64,000 bases of DNA. It comes from Sporosarcina gallistercoris (GTDB taxonomy: Bacteria > Bacillota > Bacilli > Bacillales_A > Planococcaceae). Below are positions 53,939-63,786 of this stretch, in pieces (position 1 is the first letter of the stretch; each line of letters begins with the position of its first letter). The notes beneath the pieces were generated by a model that made no database searches, was not told the origin of the DNA, and saw only the letters and a list, made by a program, of their open reading frames with translations. The stretch lies in the NCBI RefSeq assembly GCF_014836415.1, contig NZ_JACSQY010000008.1:62001-126000 (forward strand). The letters are read 5' to 3'. Position numbers and translations under genes: made by a program.

Positions 53939-55465
53939 TCAAGAGAAGTTCGGAAGGAGCTCGAATAGCTCGCTCACATACTTGGTAAGTGTTGGTGTAC
54001 TTATCCCATACAATGCAGCAAGTTTCGTTTTTGTGATCCCTTTACTACGGGATGAGTGGAACATAAAATCGACGGCTGCTGCAATCGCGTTTGGGTTTTT
54101 AAAAGGATACTGTTTCTCGATCCCGGTTTCAAAAAGCGTAAACCACATTTGAAATAGATGAGTTCCTTCTTCATCCAGCGGATTATGCTTGGCATATAAC
54201 AACTCGGTCGCCTGCATCGCACGATTGAATGCTTGGTCCGCGATCGACTTTTCAACGAGGTTATAATCCAAACTTGAAGCGAGCACTAACTTCTCGAGAT
54301 CCTCCAACTTTTCCACGTCAATATAGGCGGGGTGTGCAACAATCTCTTGTTTATGAATGGATTTCCCTAAAAGGAAGAAGCCGAACATCCTTTCACTCAC
54401 GTACTCATTGCTTATTTTATCGAGTAGAAATTGCTTGTCCTGTGTATAGATCGATTCATCGATCTGCTGATTCGCATTGGCGTCAATCCAAGGCTCCAGA
54501 CCGGCTTTTGAAGGGTCAATTTCTATCAGTCGGCTAAATGCTGTTTCAGCCTGTTGACGGTGTCCCGAAAAGAAAGCGGATTGAGCAAGCCAAAAGAAGA
54601 ATCCCGCATCCCCTTCAAATCCTTTTTTCTGGATACTGCGTAACCAGTGATACGCTTCTTTATGATTCCCTATAAGAGCAAAAGTCGCACCTAATTTGTA
54701 TCGGTTCTCAAACTGATACGGCCGTATTTTAACGAGCAAGTCAACGAGTGGCTTTAATTTCTCTTGGTCGCCTTCGTAATAGTAGAAAACTGCGAGATTA
54801 CATAACGCATGGACATTGCCTTGGTCTTTCCGCAGCACATCGTACAACAGTTCCCTCGCATCAGTCGTTTCACCTCTATAGAAATAAGCGAGTGCCAAGT
54901 TGTTAAATGATGACCAGGATTCCGGGTGATCCACGACGATGTCTTCAAGTACAGTGACGGCTTTGTCAAACTCGCCAGTTTCCATTAACCGTCTCGCTTT
55001 TTCTTGCAACAAGTGAACTTCTTCGTCTCCCTGTTGGTCATCTGCTAAAAATGCGGCTTCTTGTTCAGCAAACTCGATAATCTCTTTTGCTTCCTCTGAA
55101 AGTTCCCCTTCAGGTGCCACATCCATGTATTTTTCTGCGAACAACTTCGCTTCACGCAGTAATCCGAGATGGGCATGGATTTCCGCAAGGTAGAAAATCA
55201 CTTCCCGATCTGTCGGCTCCAATTCGTACGCTTGAATCAGCAAATCCAATGCCTCTTCAAAACGCCCTTCCTCCATCACCATAATTCCGTATTGCATGAC
55301 AATCCGATGATTATCTGGATTCAGTTCCACCGCACGCTTCAGGTATTTCAAAGCTTCCGGAAATTGTTCTTTTTGTATCTCCGCAAGCGCTCGTTCATAA
55401 TAAAAAACGCCATCTGGGACAAATGAAATAATATTATTGTTTTTGTTTTGCTCGTTTTTATCCAA
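53939..55465 (-). CDS. yvcD: TPR-repeat protein YvcD
   Basis: A 508-residue protein with many tetratricopeptide repeats over residues 15-250 (for example ALKYLKRAVELNPDNHRIV and DELIQAYELEPTDRE-like units) and a C-terminal helical domain (about 300-508) with a possible helix-turn-helix near the end (GITKTKLAALYGISTPTLTKYV). It presumably assembles protein complexes. The start is TTG at 55465 behind GGAGG; the open frame upstream runs through a terminator and is rejected. It lies upstream of trxB as in B. subtilis yvcD-trxB. Confidence 0.88.
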   Translation of the reverse strand: MDKNEQNKNNNIISFVPDGVFYYERALAEIQKEQFPEALKYLKRAVELNPDNHRIVMQYGIMVMEEGRFEEALDLLIQAYELEPTDREVIFYLAEIHAHLGLLREAKLFAEKYMDVAPEGELSEEAKEIIEFAEQEAAFLADDQQGDEEVHLLQEKARRLMETGEFDKAVTVLEDIVVDHPESWSSFNNLALAYFYRGETTDARELLYDVLRKDQGNVHALCNLAVFYYYEGDQEKLKPLVDLLVKIRPYQFENRYKLGATFALIGNHKEAYHWLRSIQKKGFEGDAGFFFWLAQSAFFSGHRQQAETAFSRLIEIDPSKAGLEPWIDANANQQIDESIYTQDKQFLLDKISNEYVSERMFGFFLLGKSIHKQEIVAHPAYIDVEKLEDLEKLVLASSLDYNLVEKSIADQAFNRAMQATELLYAKHNPLDEEGTHLFQMWFTLFETGIEKQYPFKNPNAIAAAVDFMFHSSRSKGITKTKLAALYGISTPTLTKYVSELFELLPNFS

Positions 55466-55482
55466 ACAGATTCCTCCGAAAA

Positions 55483-55518
55483 AACAAGAAGGAACGAGGA
55501 AAACGCTCCTTCTTGCAA
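55483..55518 (-). terminator. Terminator after yvoF
   Basis: On the minus strand CAAGAAGGA...TTCCTTCTTG with a TTTTTT tail, 37 bases after the yvoF-type stop. The TTG start of the TPR gene follows only about 20 bases on, so TPR expression may depend on read-through or a very short own promoter. Confidence 0.8.
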
Positions 55519-55554
55519 TATGACTACAGTATACCATAACTTTTTTTCCTAACG

Positions 55555-56079
55555 TTACACCTTAAGATTGTTTTCATCCCGAATCGCACGCTCTTCAGCT
55601 GTGTAAATGATCCGCACTGGATTTCCTCCTGCAAATGCACCTGCCGGGATATCCCGGTTCACGAGCGTTGCTGCAGAAACAACCGCACCATCTCCAATTG
55701 TGACACCGGGTAAAATCGTGGAGTTCGCACCAATCATGACTTCGTCACCAATAACAACGTCACCGATTCTGTACTCGTCTATTAAATATTCGTGAGCGAG
55801 AATGGTGGAGTTGAATCCGATAATGGTGTTTTTTCCGACGCGAATGCGCTCAGGGAACATGACATCCGGGAAAACCATGAGAGCGAATGCAGTCTGTGGA
55901 CCGACTTCCATCCTGAGGAAATTTCTATACAGCCAGTTTTTCACTTTGAAGGACGGGGTATATCGAGCGATTTGTATTACAACGAAATTTTTCATGACTT
56001 TGAAAAAAGATACGGATTTGTACAAGTTCCAAAGTGAATTCCCTTTTCCTTTCACCTGAAAGCGCTCCGTCTTTCTCAT
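55555..56079 (-). CDS. yvoF: Acyltransferase with hexapeptide repeats (YvoF)
   Basis: A 174-residue left-handed beta-helix acyltransferase. Hexapeptide-type repeats (IRVGKNTIIGFNSTIL, IGDVVIGDEVMIGANSTILP, VTIGDGAVVSAATLVN) fill the second half and end in GGNPVRII. Enzymes of this fold transfer acetyl groups to sugars or antibiotics; the substrate is not known. It lies between ppaX and the TPR gene; its start overlaps the ppaX stop by four bases. Confidence 0.85.
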   Translation of the reverse strand: MRKTERFQVKGKGNSLWNLYKSVSFFKVMKNFVVIQIARYTPSFKVKNWLYRNFLRMEVGPQTAFALMVFPDVMFPERIRVGKNTIIGFNSTILAHEYLIDEYRIGDVVIGDEVMIGANSTILPGVTIGDGAVVSAATLVNRDIPAGAFAGGNPVRIIYTAEERAIRDENNLKV

Positions 56080-56729
56080 GTAGCCGTCACACCTACAATT
56101 TCGTAGAGATCCGAAATGTGGGTCAACATATAGTCTGGGTTAAAAGTCGAAAGAAATTCAGGTCCTTTCGCAGACCAGGCCACAGCGGCTGTCCGGACAC
56201 CTGCATTTTTTCCGCCTTCAATGTCATGAAAATTATCGCCCACCATCAGAACTTCTTCTTTTGAAGCATCCAATCGGTCAATCGCCAGTAAAAGAGGCTC
56301 CGGATCCGGCTTTGGACGTTGCACATCATCCAATCCGATAATCACTTCAAACAACTGCGTAATCCCTATTAAATCCAAACCTTTTCGAACCATATCATTT
56401 CTTTTTGTCGACACAATCGCCATCCGGATTCCATTGTTTGCTAATTGGGTCAATACTTCTGTAACACCGTCGAACTCAGCTACTAACCGATCATGGTTCG
56501 CCATATTCCATTCCCGGTATTCTTGAATCATCACTTCCGTCTTGGAAGGATCCATCTTATTAAACGTCTCTGCCAATGTCGGTCCTAGGAATGGCAAGAT
56601 TTCTTTCCGAGTGTATTGCCCGGGATAATGATTTCCAAGCAATCGCTCAAAAGACTGCATGATCAGTTCGTTCGTATCGAGTAACGTACCATCCAAGTCG
56701 AACAGTATCGTTGTAATTGGCTTATCCAT
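56076..56729 (-). CDS. ppaX: Pyrophosphatase PpaX
   Basis: A 217-residue HAD-superfamily hydrolase (FDLDGTLLDTNE at residues 9-20, VSTKRNDMVRKG in the middle, MVGDNFHDIEGG at the end). In Bacillus it hydrolyses the pyrophosphate made when HprK phosphorolyses P-Ser-HPr, driving that reaction; hprK is 2 kb upstream in the same operon. The ATG at 56729 follows AAAGGAGG and gives the family length; it overlaps yvoD by 8 bases. Confidence 0.93.
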   Translation of the reverse strand: MDKPITTILFDLDGTLLDTNELIMQSFERLLGNHYPGQYTRKEILPFLGPTLAETFNKMDPSKTEVMIQEYREWNMANHDRLVAEFDGVTEVLTQLANNGIRMAIVSTKRNDMVRKGLDLIGITQLFEVIIGLDDVQRPKPDPEPLLLAIDRLDASKEEVLMVGDNFHDIEGGKNAGVRTAAVAWSAKGPEFLSTFNPDYMLTHISDLYEIVGVTAT

Positions 56730-57687
56730 TGACAACAGTAGCCTCCTTTTCCAGTTTCTCATTCAGCTTATGTCTCCAGAAAAACGCAACTGCTATCGTC
56801 AAAACGAACGCAGTTATAATTCGGATCAGAAGCAGTGGCCAAACTGGGATACCTAATGGGATGAACAATAACGTATCTTCTATCACTGCGTGACATGCTA
56901 CTAGAAAGATGAACGAAAGCGTTGCATCCCGTTTGCTCACACCGTCTTCCTGTACCGCCTGGATCATCACACCAGCACCATACGCGAGACCGATGACAAG
57001 CCCCGCCACTAAAGTGAGCGATGCGTTTGGCTGTACTCCAATCAGTTTCGTGACAGGTGAGAATTTAGTAGAAAACTTCTCTAAGTAATTTCGATCTTTC
57101 AAAAATTGAACGACGAGCATCAGCGGGATGACAATGAGTGCGAGCTGTAAGACACCGAAAGATGCTTTTTGCAGCCCCAGTAAGAAGATATCCAACCAGC
57201 CTTCAGGAACTACTGAAGTTTCTGGAGCAATCCCATATTTCGCGATTTCTCCGCCGCCTCGCCAAACGAGGTTAATGACGATACCGGATAGCGCCGCCAA
57301 ACCGAAACGCACGACCAACACGATCCACAGCTTGACGCCCACTTTCAATGCAACCCCCGTTTCGATGAACAGGTTATGTGAAAAACTGAGCATCATGGCG
57401 ATGATGAACACTTCTTTCACCGTCAAATCGAGTGATAATACCCCTGCGATCCCAGCATACAAATTCAAGGCATTGCCGAGGACTAGCGGGATTGCCGCTT
57501 CTCCACTTAGTCCGAAAAGATTCATGAATGGAGCAATCAGCTTAACAATCCAAGGTAATATAGGAGTATGCTGCAAAATCACTACGAGAATCGTGATAGG
57601 GAAAATGATTTTCCCAAGTGACCAAGTTGTTTTTAATCCAGCCCCTAGACCGTTCTTGAGCGTGGAACTATTCGAGTTAGTTATCAT
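56722..57687 (-). CDS. yvoD: Nucleoside-recognition (Gate) membrane protein YvoD
   Basis: A 321-residue integral membrane protein with eight or so helices in two Gate-type halves (PITILVVILQHTPILPWIV near 30-50; SLTLVAGLVIGLAYGAGVMI near 225). Related to sporulation proteins SpoVV/YlbJ-like transporters and nucleoside-recognition proteins; transport role unknown. It overlaps lgt by 11 bases and ppaX by 8 bases. Confidence 0.85.
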   Translation of the reverse strand: MITNSNSSTLKNGLGAGLKTTWSLGKIIFPITILVVILQHTPILPWIVKLIAPFMNLFGLSGEAAIPLVLGNALNLYAGIAGVLSLDLTVKEVFIIAMMLSFSHNLFIETGVALKVGVKLWIVLVVRFGLAALSGIVINLVWRGGGEIAKYGIAPETSVVPEGWLDIFLLGLQKASFGVLQLALIVIPLMLVVQFLKDRNYLEKFSTKFSPVTKLIGVQPNASLTLVAGLVIGLAYGAGVMIQAVQEDGVSKRDATLSFIFLVACHAVIEDTLLFIPLGIPVWPLLLIRIITAFVLTIAVAFFWRHKLNEKLEKEATVVNG

Positions 57688-58483
57688 TGTACCTCACATC
57701 CGATTTCATGATGAACCTGCGATAGATGAGAATTCCAAGAGCAATAAGCACCCCTATTATTGAAACTACTTGCGCTGCACGAAGTCCTCCTCCGTACAAG
57801 CTATCGGTTCTCATTCCTTCGATGAAGAAACGTCCGACGGAATACCAAATGATATAGAAGCAGAAGATTTCTCCTCGTCTCAAGTTCACTCGTCGCAGCA
57901 ATAAAATGATTGCCAGACCTACAAGATTCCACATGGACTCATATAAAAATGTCGGATGATACGTTACCCCGTCAATCGTCATCTGGTTCATGATCCAATC
58001 AGGAATAATAGTATTTTCAAGAAATGACTGAGATACCGGTCCGCCATGTGCTTCTTGGTTCATGAAGTTGCCCCAACGACCGATAATTTGACCGATGAGT
58101 AAACCAGGTGCTGTAATATCGGCCACTTTCCAGAAAGACACTCCGCGTTTTCTAGTAAAGATGACCGCTGTTATAATCGCACCGATCAAGGCACCATGGA
58201 TCGCGATGCCGCCTTCCCAGATCTTAATGATATCTCCAGGATGGTCTTTATAGAAATCCCATGAAAAGACGACATAGTAAATCCGTGCTGAAATAATGGA
58301 GATAGGGACAGCCCAAATAAGCATATCCGTTAGGAAATCAGGATGCATCTTCCGTTTCACCATTTCTTTTTGGACAAGTAAAAATGCTAAAATGATGCCC
58401 GTTGCAATTAAAATTCCATACCAGCGAACTTCGAAAGTACCGAAAGAAAACGCAACTGGATCAATCGCCAATAATGTATTCAT
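57677..58483 (-). CDS. lgt: Prolipoprotein diacylglyceryl transferase
   Basis: A 268-residue seven-helix membrane enzyme that attaches diacylglycerol to the lipobox cysteine of prelipoproteins. Conserved H in AIHGALIGA, the signature IGRWGNFMNQEAHGG (central helix) and FLYESMWNL plus GRFFIEGMRTDSL near the end are present. It is 3 bases from hprK and part of the hprK-lgt-yvoD-ppaX-yvoF operon. Confidence 0.96.
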   Translation of the reverse strand: MNTLLAIDPVAFSFGTFEVRWYGILIATGIILAFLLVQKEMVKRKMHPDFLTDMLIWAVPISIISARIYYVVFSWDFYKDHPGDIIKIWEGGIAIHGALIGAIITAVIFTRKRGVSFWKVADITAPGLLIGQIIGRWGNFMNQEAHGGPVSQSFLENTIIPDWIMNQMTIDGVTYHPTFLYESMWNLVGLAIILLLRRVNLRRGEIFCFYIIWYSVGRFFIEGMRTDSLYGGGLRAAQVVSIIGVLIALGILIYRRFIMKSDVRYNDN

Positions 58484-58486
58484 TTA

Positions 58487-59437
58487 TCAGTGGATCCCCT
58501 TTTCTTCTGCTGCAGCCGCCTTTTGACTAATCACTGCATCCAGCTTGTTTGTAAATTCTTCAGCTGCATTAATGCCTAACGTTTTAAGACGATAATCCAT
58601 TGCAGCCACCTCGATGATGACCGATAGATTCCTGCCTGGACGGACTGGTACGACCAGCTTCGTCACTTCCGAATCCATGATCTTCAATTTGTCTTCATCG
58701 ACACCTAAGCGGTCATACATTTTCTCGGGATCCCACAGCTCCAAGTCGATGGCGAGCACAATCCGTTTGTCATCTTTTACAGAACTCGCTCCAAATAGAG
58801 TCATGATATCAATAATCCCTACGCCTCGAATTTCTAACATATGCCGAAGCAAAGGGGGCGGACTCCCAATTAAAATATTCTTCGCAACTTCCCGGATTTC
58901 AACCGAATCATCCGCGATGAGCCGGTGACCCCGTTTCACAAGTTCGAGCGCGGTCTCACTTTTCCCGACACCACTCTTCCCTGTGATCAATACGCCGATT
59001 CCATAGACATCCACCAACACGCCATGAAGGGTTTTCATGGGAGCTAATCGCCCCGCTATGAAATTTGTCAGCATACCCGAAAGTCTCGTTGTCGGAACAT
59101 CTGCACCGAGGACGGTTATCCCCATCCGTTCTGCTGCAGCTTCAAGTTCCGGCGGCAGAGCAACACCATGCGCTAGGACAAACGCCGGTGTGTCCGGTGT
59201 GCATAACAAATTCATCCGTTCAATACGGAGTGCTTCAGGAAGCATCTCAAAAAACGAGATTTCTGTCTTTCCTAACAGTTGGATGCGTGTCCGTGTATAG
59301 AAATCGAAGTAGCCCGCCATTTCCAGCCCTGGACGGGAAATGTCGCTGATCTCGACCGTTCTGTCGATTCCACTAGCACCCGCAAGCAATTCCAGGTCAA
59401 ACCGTTCCTGTATATCTTTCACCGTGACTCCACTCAT
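58487..59437 (-). CDS. hprK: HPr kinase/phosphorylase
   Basis: A 316-residue bifunctional sensor of carbon flux that phosphorylates and dephosphorylates HPr and Crh on Ser46. The N-terminal domain is at 1-130; the P-loop G153-K-S-G-V-G-K-S160 and the HPrK/P signature IEIRGVGIIDIMTLFG are in the C-terminal half. GAAGATGG precedes the ATG. The operon also contains ppaX, whose product removes the pyrophosphate HprK makes. Confidence 0.96.
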   Translation of the reverse strand: MSGVTVKDIQERFDLELLAGASGIDRTVEISDISRPGLEMAGYFDFYTRTRIQLLGKTEISFFEMLPEALRIERMNLLCTPDTPAFVLAHGVALPPELEAAAERMGITVLGADVPTTRLSGMLTNFIAGRLAPMKTLHGVLVDVYGIGVLITGKSGVGKSETALELVKRGHRLIADDSVEIREVAKNILIGSPPPLLRHMLEIRGVGIIDIMTLFGASSVKDDKRIVLAIDLELWDPEKMYDRLGVDEDKLKIMDSEVTKLVVPVRPGRNLSVIIEVAAMDYRLKTLGINAAEEFTNKLDAVISQKAAAAEEKGIH

Positions 59438-59552
59438 TAGACAGCCACCTCCATCTTCAATTGTTACCTATGCATCATTCTACCATTGTAGAATGGAATT
59501 TGAACGGTTTTTAGCACCAATTGTTCTCCTTGCCTCACAATTATAGATCACG

Positions 59553-59592
59553 AAGGAAAAAGCCTTCCCTCGAATAGTTCGAGAGAAGGCCA
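59553..59592 (-). terminator. Terminator after yvlB
   Basis: GCCTTCCCTCGA / TCGAGAGAAGGC (small mismatch) with an ATAGT loop and TTTTTCC on the minus strand, about 10 bases beyond the yvlB stop. Confidence 0.85.
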
Positions 59593-59601
59593 ACACAACC
59601 A

Positions 59602-60834
59602 TTATTCGTTCTTGTCCGGCGTATAACAAACCATCACGGAACCTGTTTTAGATTCTGCAAACAAGTGCAGAGTAGACGGAGTGTCCTGGACATCCTTCTT
59701 GAAGTTCATGGAACGATGTAACAGCTGATCTTGAGTGGAAGTATTCTCAGTATCCGGCAGTTTCAAGTTCAAGCTGCCGATCGTGGATGTAATGCTTCCT
59801 ACTAATGACAGCGCGCTAGGTACATACAGCTCGATATTGCCTCCGACACTTTTCACATCGATTTTTTCAGGAATCTCATGGGTGGTCGTCACGGATATCG
59901 AGCCGTTCAGTGTGCGGGCTTGGGTATCTTTCACTTTCCCATCAATGTAAATAAGTCCGTTCAGAGTCTGCGTTTCAAGTTGCTGACTTTCTAGGCTCAG
60001 CAGACGAATTTCCCCATTAAGCGTTTCGATATCCACATCGACTGTTTTCACATAGCTGACATTCACTTTTCCGTTACCCGTCTTCACTCGGAGTACGTCT
60101 GCTTCTAGGTTACGCAAATCGAATCCGCCATTCAACAAGCGAACGGAAATCTTGCGGTACGTTTTTTTAGGGACGGTGAGGACTGTATTCACTTGAATGG
60201 TTTTTGAATTACATGAAATCCTGAGTGATTGGTCATCTGCTACAAAAATCAGTTTTTCCAAAAACTCCCGCTTCGCATCTTCTTCGGAACTGGACGTAAA
60301 GGTCTTCACAGAAAATACCGCTGTGATTTCGTCTCCTTCACCTGGTACAATCGATAGTTTACCGTTATCGATATCCACGATAAGCTCATCCAATTCTTTT
60401 CCATCTTTTTGAGCTTTGTGCTCAAACGTCGTTGAAGCACCAAACGGATTTTCCACATCGAACTGCTTTACTTTTTGAACCGCACTTTGCATGAATTGCA
60501 TGAACTGATCACCGACGTTCGTTAAATCCTTACGAATGTCTTCCATGAATTCGTCAGCAGAAGTACCCGACCATCCATATTTAGAAGATGATCCTTTTTC
60601 TTTTGACGATTGTTCTTTCCCAGGTTCGGTATAACTTTCTCCCGTCGCTTTCTGTTGTTGCGGTTTTTCTTGTGCAGTCTCTTGTGTGTGCGCTGGGTCC
60701 ATATCAATTGAAAAACCAGCCGGTTTCTTCGCAGAATCTTTTTCAGATAATGCTTCTAACAATGTGAGAGCCTCGTCCGTTGATATCGTTCCATTTTCAA
60801 GCATATTTAAAATGCGTTTTCTTTCGTTTTGCAT
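59602..60834 (-). CDS. yvlB: DUF4097 protein YvlB
   Basis: A 410-residue soluble protein. Residues 1-35 form a SHOCT-like helix (ILNMLENGTISTDEALTLLEAL), 40-100 a disordered Gln/Lys/Ser-rich linker, and 140-400 a beta-helix DUF4097 domain with repeated segments such as LNGEIRLLSLESQQLETQTLNG. In B. subtilis yvlB belongs to the yvlABCD envelope-stress operon (sigma-W and LiaRS-related); only yvlB is present here, isolated between uvrA and hprK. Function unknown. Confidence 0.85.
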   Translation of the reverse strand: MQNERKRILNMLENGTISTDEALTLLEALSEKDSAKKPAGFSIDMDPAHTQETAQEKPQQQKATGESYTEPGKEQSSKEKGSSSKYGWSGTSADEFMEDIRKDLTNVGDQFMQFMQSAVQKVKQFDVENPFGASTTFEHKAQKDGKELDELIVDIDNGKLSIVPGEGDEITAVFSVKTFTSSSEEDAKREFLEKLIFVADDQSLRISCNSKTIQVNTVLTVPKKTYRKISVRLLNGGFDLRNLEADVLRVKTGNGKVNVSYVKTVDVDIETLNGEIRLLSLESQQLETQTLNGLIYIDGKVKDTQARTLNGSISVTTTHEIPEKIDVKSVGGNIELYVPSALSLVGSITSTIGSLNLKLPDTENTSTQDQLLHRSMNFKKDVQDTPSTLHLFAESKTGSVMVCYTPDKNE

Positions 60835-60906
60835 TTCTTTCGCCTCCTAAGTGGAATGATGGTGCATATGATCTGCTTATCTATACGGTTCACAACCAAA
60901 AAAGTT

Positions 60907-63780
60907 TCATGTCACTGGATTTTCAGCTTGTTCGATTCTTGCAGTCATACGGCCCCGATCCCGCTCCAAAATAGGTTTCAAGTACATTCCCGTATACGAT
61001 TTTTTATTTTCCGCTACCTGTTCAGGTGTGCCTGTAGCGATGATTTGACCGCCTTTGTCACCACCTTCAGGTCCAAGGTCAATAATATGATCGACAGTTT
61101 TAATAACATCTAGATTATGTTCGATCACTAACACTGTATTTCCAGACTCGACAAGGCGTTCCAAGACTTTGAGCAGTTTTGCGATATCATGGACGTGAAG
61201 TCCTGTCGTCGGTTCATCCAAGATGTAGAACGATTTCCCGTTGGAACGTTTATGAAGTTCTGAAGCGAGTTTGACGCGTTGAGCTTCTCCGCCGGAAAGT
61301 GTCGTCGCGGGTTGTCCCAATTGAACATACCCTAATCCTACGTCAACAATTGTTTGCAATTTACGTTGGATCTTAGGGATATTTTCAAAGAATTCCGAAG
61401 CGGATTCCGCTGTCATTTCAAGGACGTCTGCTATGTTCTTCCCTTTATACGTGACTTCAAGCGTTTCCCGGTTATATCGTTTCCCATGACATACATCACA
61501 AGGAACGTACACATCAGGCAGGAAGTGCATTTCGATTTTCAGAATCCCATCTCCACGGCACGCCTCACAACGTCCGCCTTTTACATTGAAACTGAATCTC
61601 CCTTTTTTGTAGCCTCGGACTTTCGCTTCGTTCGTCATGGCAAATACATCTCTGACATCATCGAATACACCTGTATACGTAGCTGGGTTGGATCTTGGTG
61701 TCCGCCCGATTGGAGATTGGTCGATTTCAATTACCTTTTCTAATTCTTCCAATCCTTCTACGCTTTTATACGCCCCTGGTCGTTGTTTTGAGCGATTTAA
61801 CTTTTGCGCCAGTATTTTATGCAGCACACTGTTGATGAGCGTACTTTTCCCCGATCCGGAAACGCCTGTAACAGCGATGAACTGACCAAGCGGGAATTCG
61901 GCATTCACTTTTTTCAAGTTATTTTCCGAAGCGCCTTTTATCGTCACTTTACGTCCGTCTGATTGTCGGCGTTCCGTCGGTAACGGAATGTAACGCTTGC
62001 CGCTCAAATACTGCCCTGTCAATGAGTTCGGATCTGCCATCACTTCTTCAGGAGTTCCAGCAGAGACGATTTCGCCTCCAGCTACCCCGGCACCCGGCCC
62101 GATATCGATCAAGTAATCGGCTTCCATCATCGTGTCTTCATCGTGTTCCACGACAATGAGTGTGTTTCCGATATCCCTCATACTCTTCAACGTGCTGATG
62201 AGCCGGTCGTTATCTCTTTGATGAAGCCCGATAGAAGGCTCATCCAAAATATAAAGGACGCCAGTTAAGCGTGAACCTATCTGAGTTGCAAGTCGGATCC
62301 GTTGTGCTTCTCCGCCAGAAAGGGTTCCTGCTGCACGGGAGAGCGTTAAATAATCGAGACCGACATTGACAAGAAAGCCGAGTCGCTCGTTGATTTCCCG
62401 CAGGATCAGCTCTGCGATTTTCGCATCTTTTTCAGAAAGCTGAAGATTATTGAAAAACGAGCTTGCTTCCACAATCGACTTCTCCGTCACTTGTCCAACG
62501 TGGAGGTTATCCACTTTGACAGCAAGAGATTCCTGTTTCAATCGGTACCCATTACATGTCGGGCACGGACGTTGTGCCATGTATTTCTCCATCTGTTCAC
62601 GTACATAGTCGGAAGAAGTATCTTTGAAGCGGCGCTCCACGTTCGATAGAACCCCTTCAAAGTAAATCGCATTATCACGGGTCTGGCCGAATTCGTTCGT
62701 ATATTTGAATCGGATTTTGTCTTCTTTCGAGCCGTAAAGGATTTTGTCCAAATCTTCTTTTGCCATTTCATCGACAGGACAGTCCATGGAAATCCCATAA
62801 TGCTGAGCAACTGTCTTCAAAAGTTCTGGATAATATTGCGAACTTGTCGGAATCCAAGGTACAATCGCATCCTCTTTCAGGGACAGAGAGGGATCAGGGA
62901 TCACAAGGTCCGGATCGACTTCCAATTTCATCCCAAGTCCATCACAATCCGGGCATGCCCCAAATGGACTGTTGAACGAAAACATCCTCGGTTCTAGTTC
63001 CCCGATAGAGAATCCGCAAATCGGACATGCATGATGTTCGCTGAATAAGAGTTCTTCCCCGTCAATCACATCGACAAGTGCAGCTCCTTCGGAAAGACGA
63101 AGAGCCGCTTCAAGAGAATCACTGAGTCTCCCTGCAATCCCCTCTTTAATGACAACCCGGTCGACCACGACTTCGATGTTATGCTTCTTGTTTTTGTTCA
63201 GCTCAATATTGTCATCTAAATCGAACGTTTCGCCATCGATTCGCACACGGACATATCCTTGCTTTTTCAAGTCTTCCAGCAGCTTGACATGTGTACCTTT
63301 TCGCCCTGAAACGATAGGCGCTAATATCTGGATCCGTGTCCGTTCTTCCAGCTCCAGTACACGGTCGGTCATTTGTTCGACCGTCTGTGAAGTGATTTCA
63401 ATTCCGTGATTAGGACAAATCGGCTTTCCGACGCGAGCGTACAGCAATCTTAAATAGTCGTATATTTCGGTAACTGTACCCACTGTGGAACGTGGGTTGC
63501 GGCTCGTCGTTTTCTGATCTATCGAAATGGCTGGTGAAAGTCCTTCTATCAGATCCACATCCGGTTTGTCCATCTGTCCGAGAAATTGCCGAGCATAGGA
63601 AGAGAGAGACTCTACATACCGGCGTTGCCCTTCTGCATAAATCGTATCAAAAGCGAGGGATGATTTCCCGGAGCCGGAGAGACCCGTCATCACGACCAAC
63701 TGGTCCCGGGGAATGGTGACGTTAATATTTTTCAAATTGTGCGCTCGCGCACCTTGAATATAGATTTCAGTATTTTTCAT
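60907..63780 (-). CDS. uvrA: Excinuclease ABC subunit A
   Basis: A 957-residue nucleotide excision repair ATPase. Two ABC modules with Walker A GLSGSGKS (near 30) and GVSGSGKST (near 640), LSGGEAQR signatures in both, and zinc-finger cysteines ([22 protein letters not shown]) are intact. It is 6 bases downstream of uvrB and reads in the same direction, the usual uvrB-uvrA operon. Damage recognition in the cytosol. Confidence 0.97.
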   Translation of the reverse strand: MKNTEIYIQGARAHNLKNINVTIPRDQLVVMTGLSGSGKSSLAFDTIYAEGQRRYVESLSSYARQFLGQMDKPDVDLIEGLSPAISIDQKTTSRNPRSTVGTVTEIYDYLRLLYARVGKPICPNHGIEITSQTVEQMTDRVLELEERTRIQILAPIVSGRKGTHVKLLEDLKKQGYVRVRIDGETFDLDDNIELNKNKKHNIEVVVDRVVIKEGIAGRLSDSLEAALRLSEGAALVDVIDGEELLFSEHHACPICGFSIGELEPRMFSFNSPFGACPDCDGLGMKLEVDPDLVIPDPSLSLKEDAIVPWIPTSSQYYPELLKTVAQHYGISMDCPVDEMAKEDLDKILYGSKEDKIRFKYTNEFGQTRDNAIYFEGVLSNVERRFKDTSSDYVREQMEKYMAQRPCPTCNGYRLKQESLAVKVDNLHVGQVTEKSIVEASSFFNNLQLSEKDAKIAELILREINERLGFLVNVGLDYLTLSRAAGTLSGGEAQRIRLATQIGSRLTGVLYILDEPSIGLHQRDNDRLISTLKSMRDIGNTLIVVEHDEDTMMEADYLIDIGPGAGVAGGEIVSAGTPEEVMADPNSLTGQYLSGKRYIPLPTERRQSDGRKVTIKGASENNLKKVNAEFPLGQFIAVTGVSGSGKSTLINSVLHKILAQKLNRSKQRPGAYKSVEGLEELEKVIEIDQSPIGRTPRSNPATYTGVFDDVRDVFAMTNEAKVRGYKKGRFSFNVKGGRCEACRGDGILKIEMHFLPDVYVPCDVCHGKRYNRETLEVTYKGKNIADVLEMTAESASEFFENIPKIQRKLQTIVDVGLGYVQLGQPATTLSGGEAQRVKLASELHKRSNGKSFYILDEPTTGLHVHDIAKLLKVLERLVESGNTVLVIEHNLDVIKTVDHIIDLGPEGGDKGGQIIATGTPEQVAENKKSYTGMYLKPILERDRGRMTARIEQAENPVT

Positions 63781-63786
63781 GCCTTC

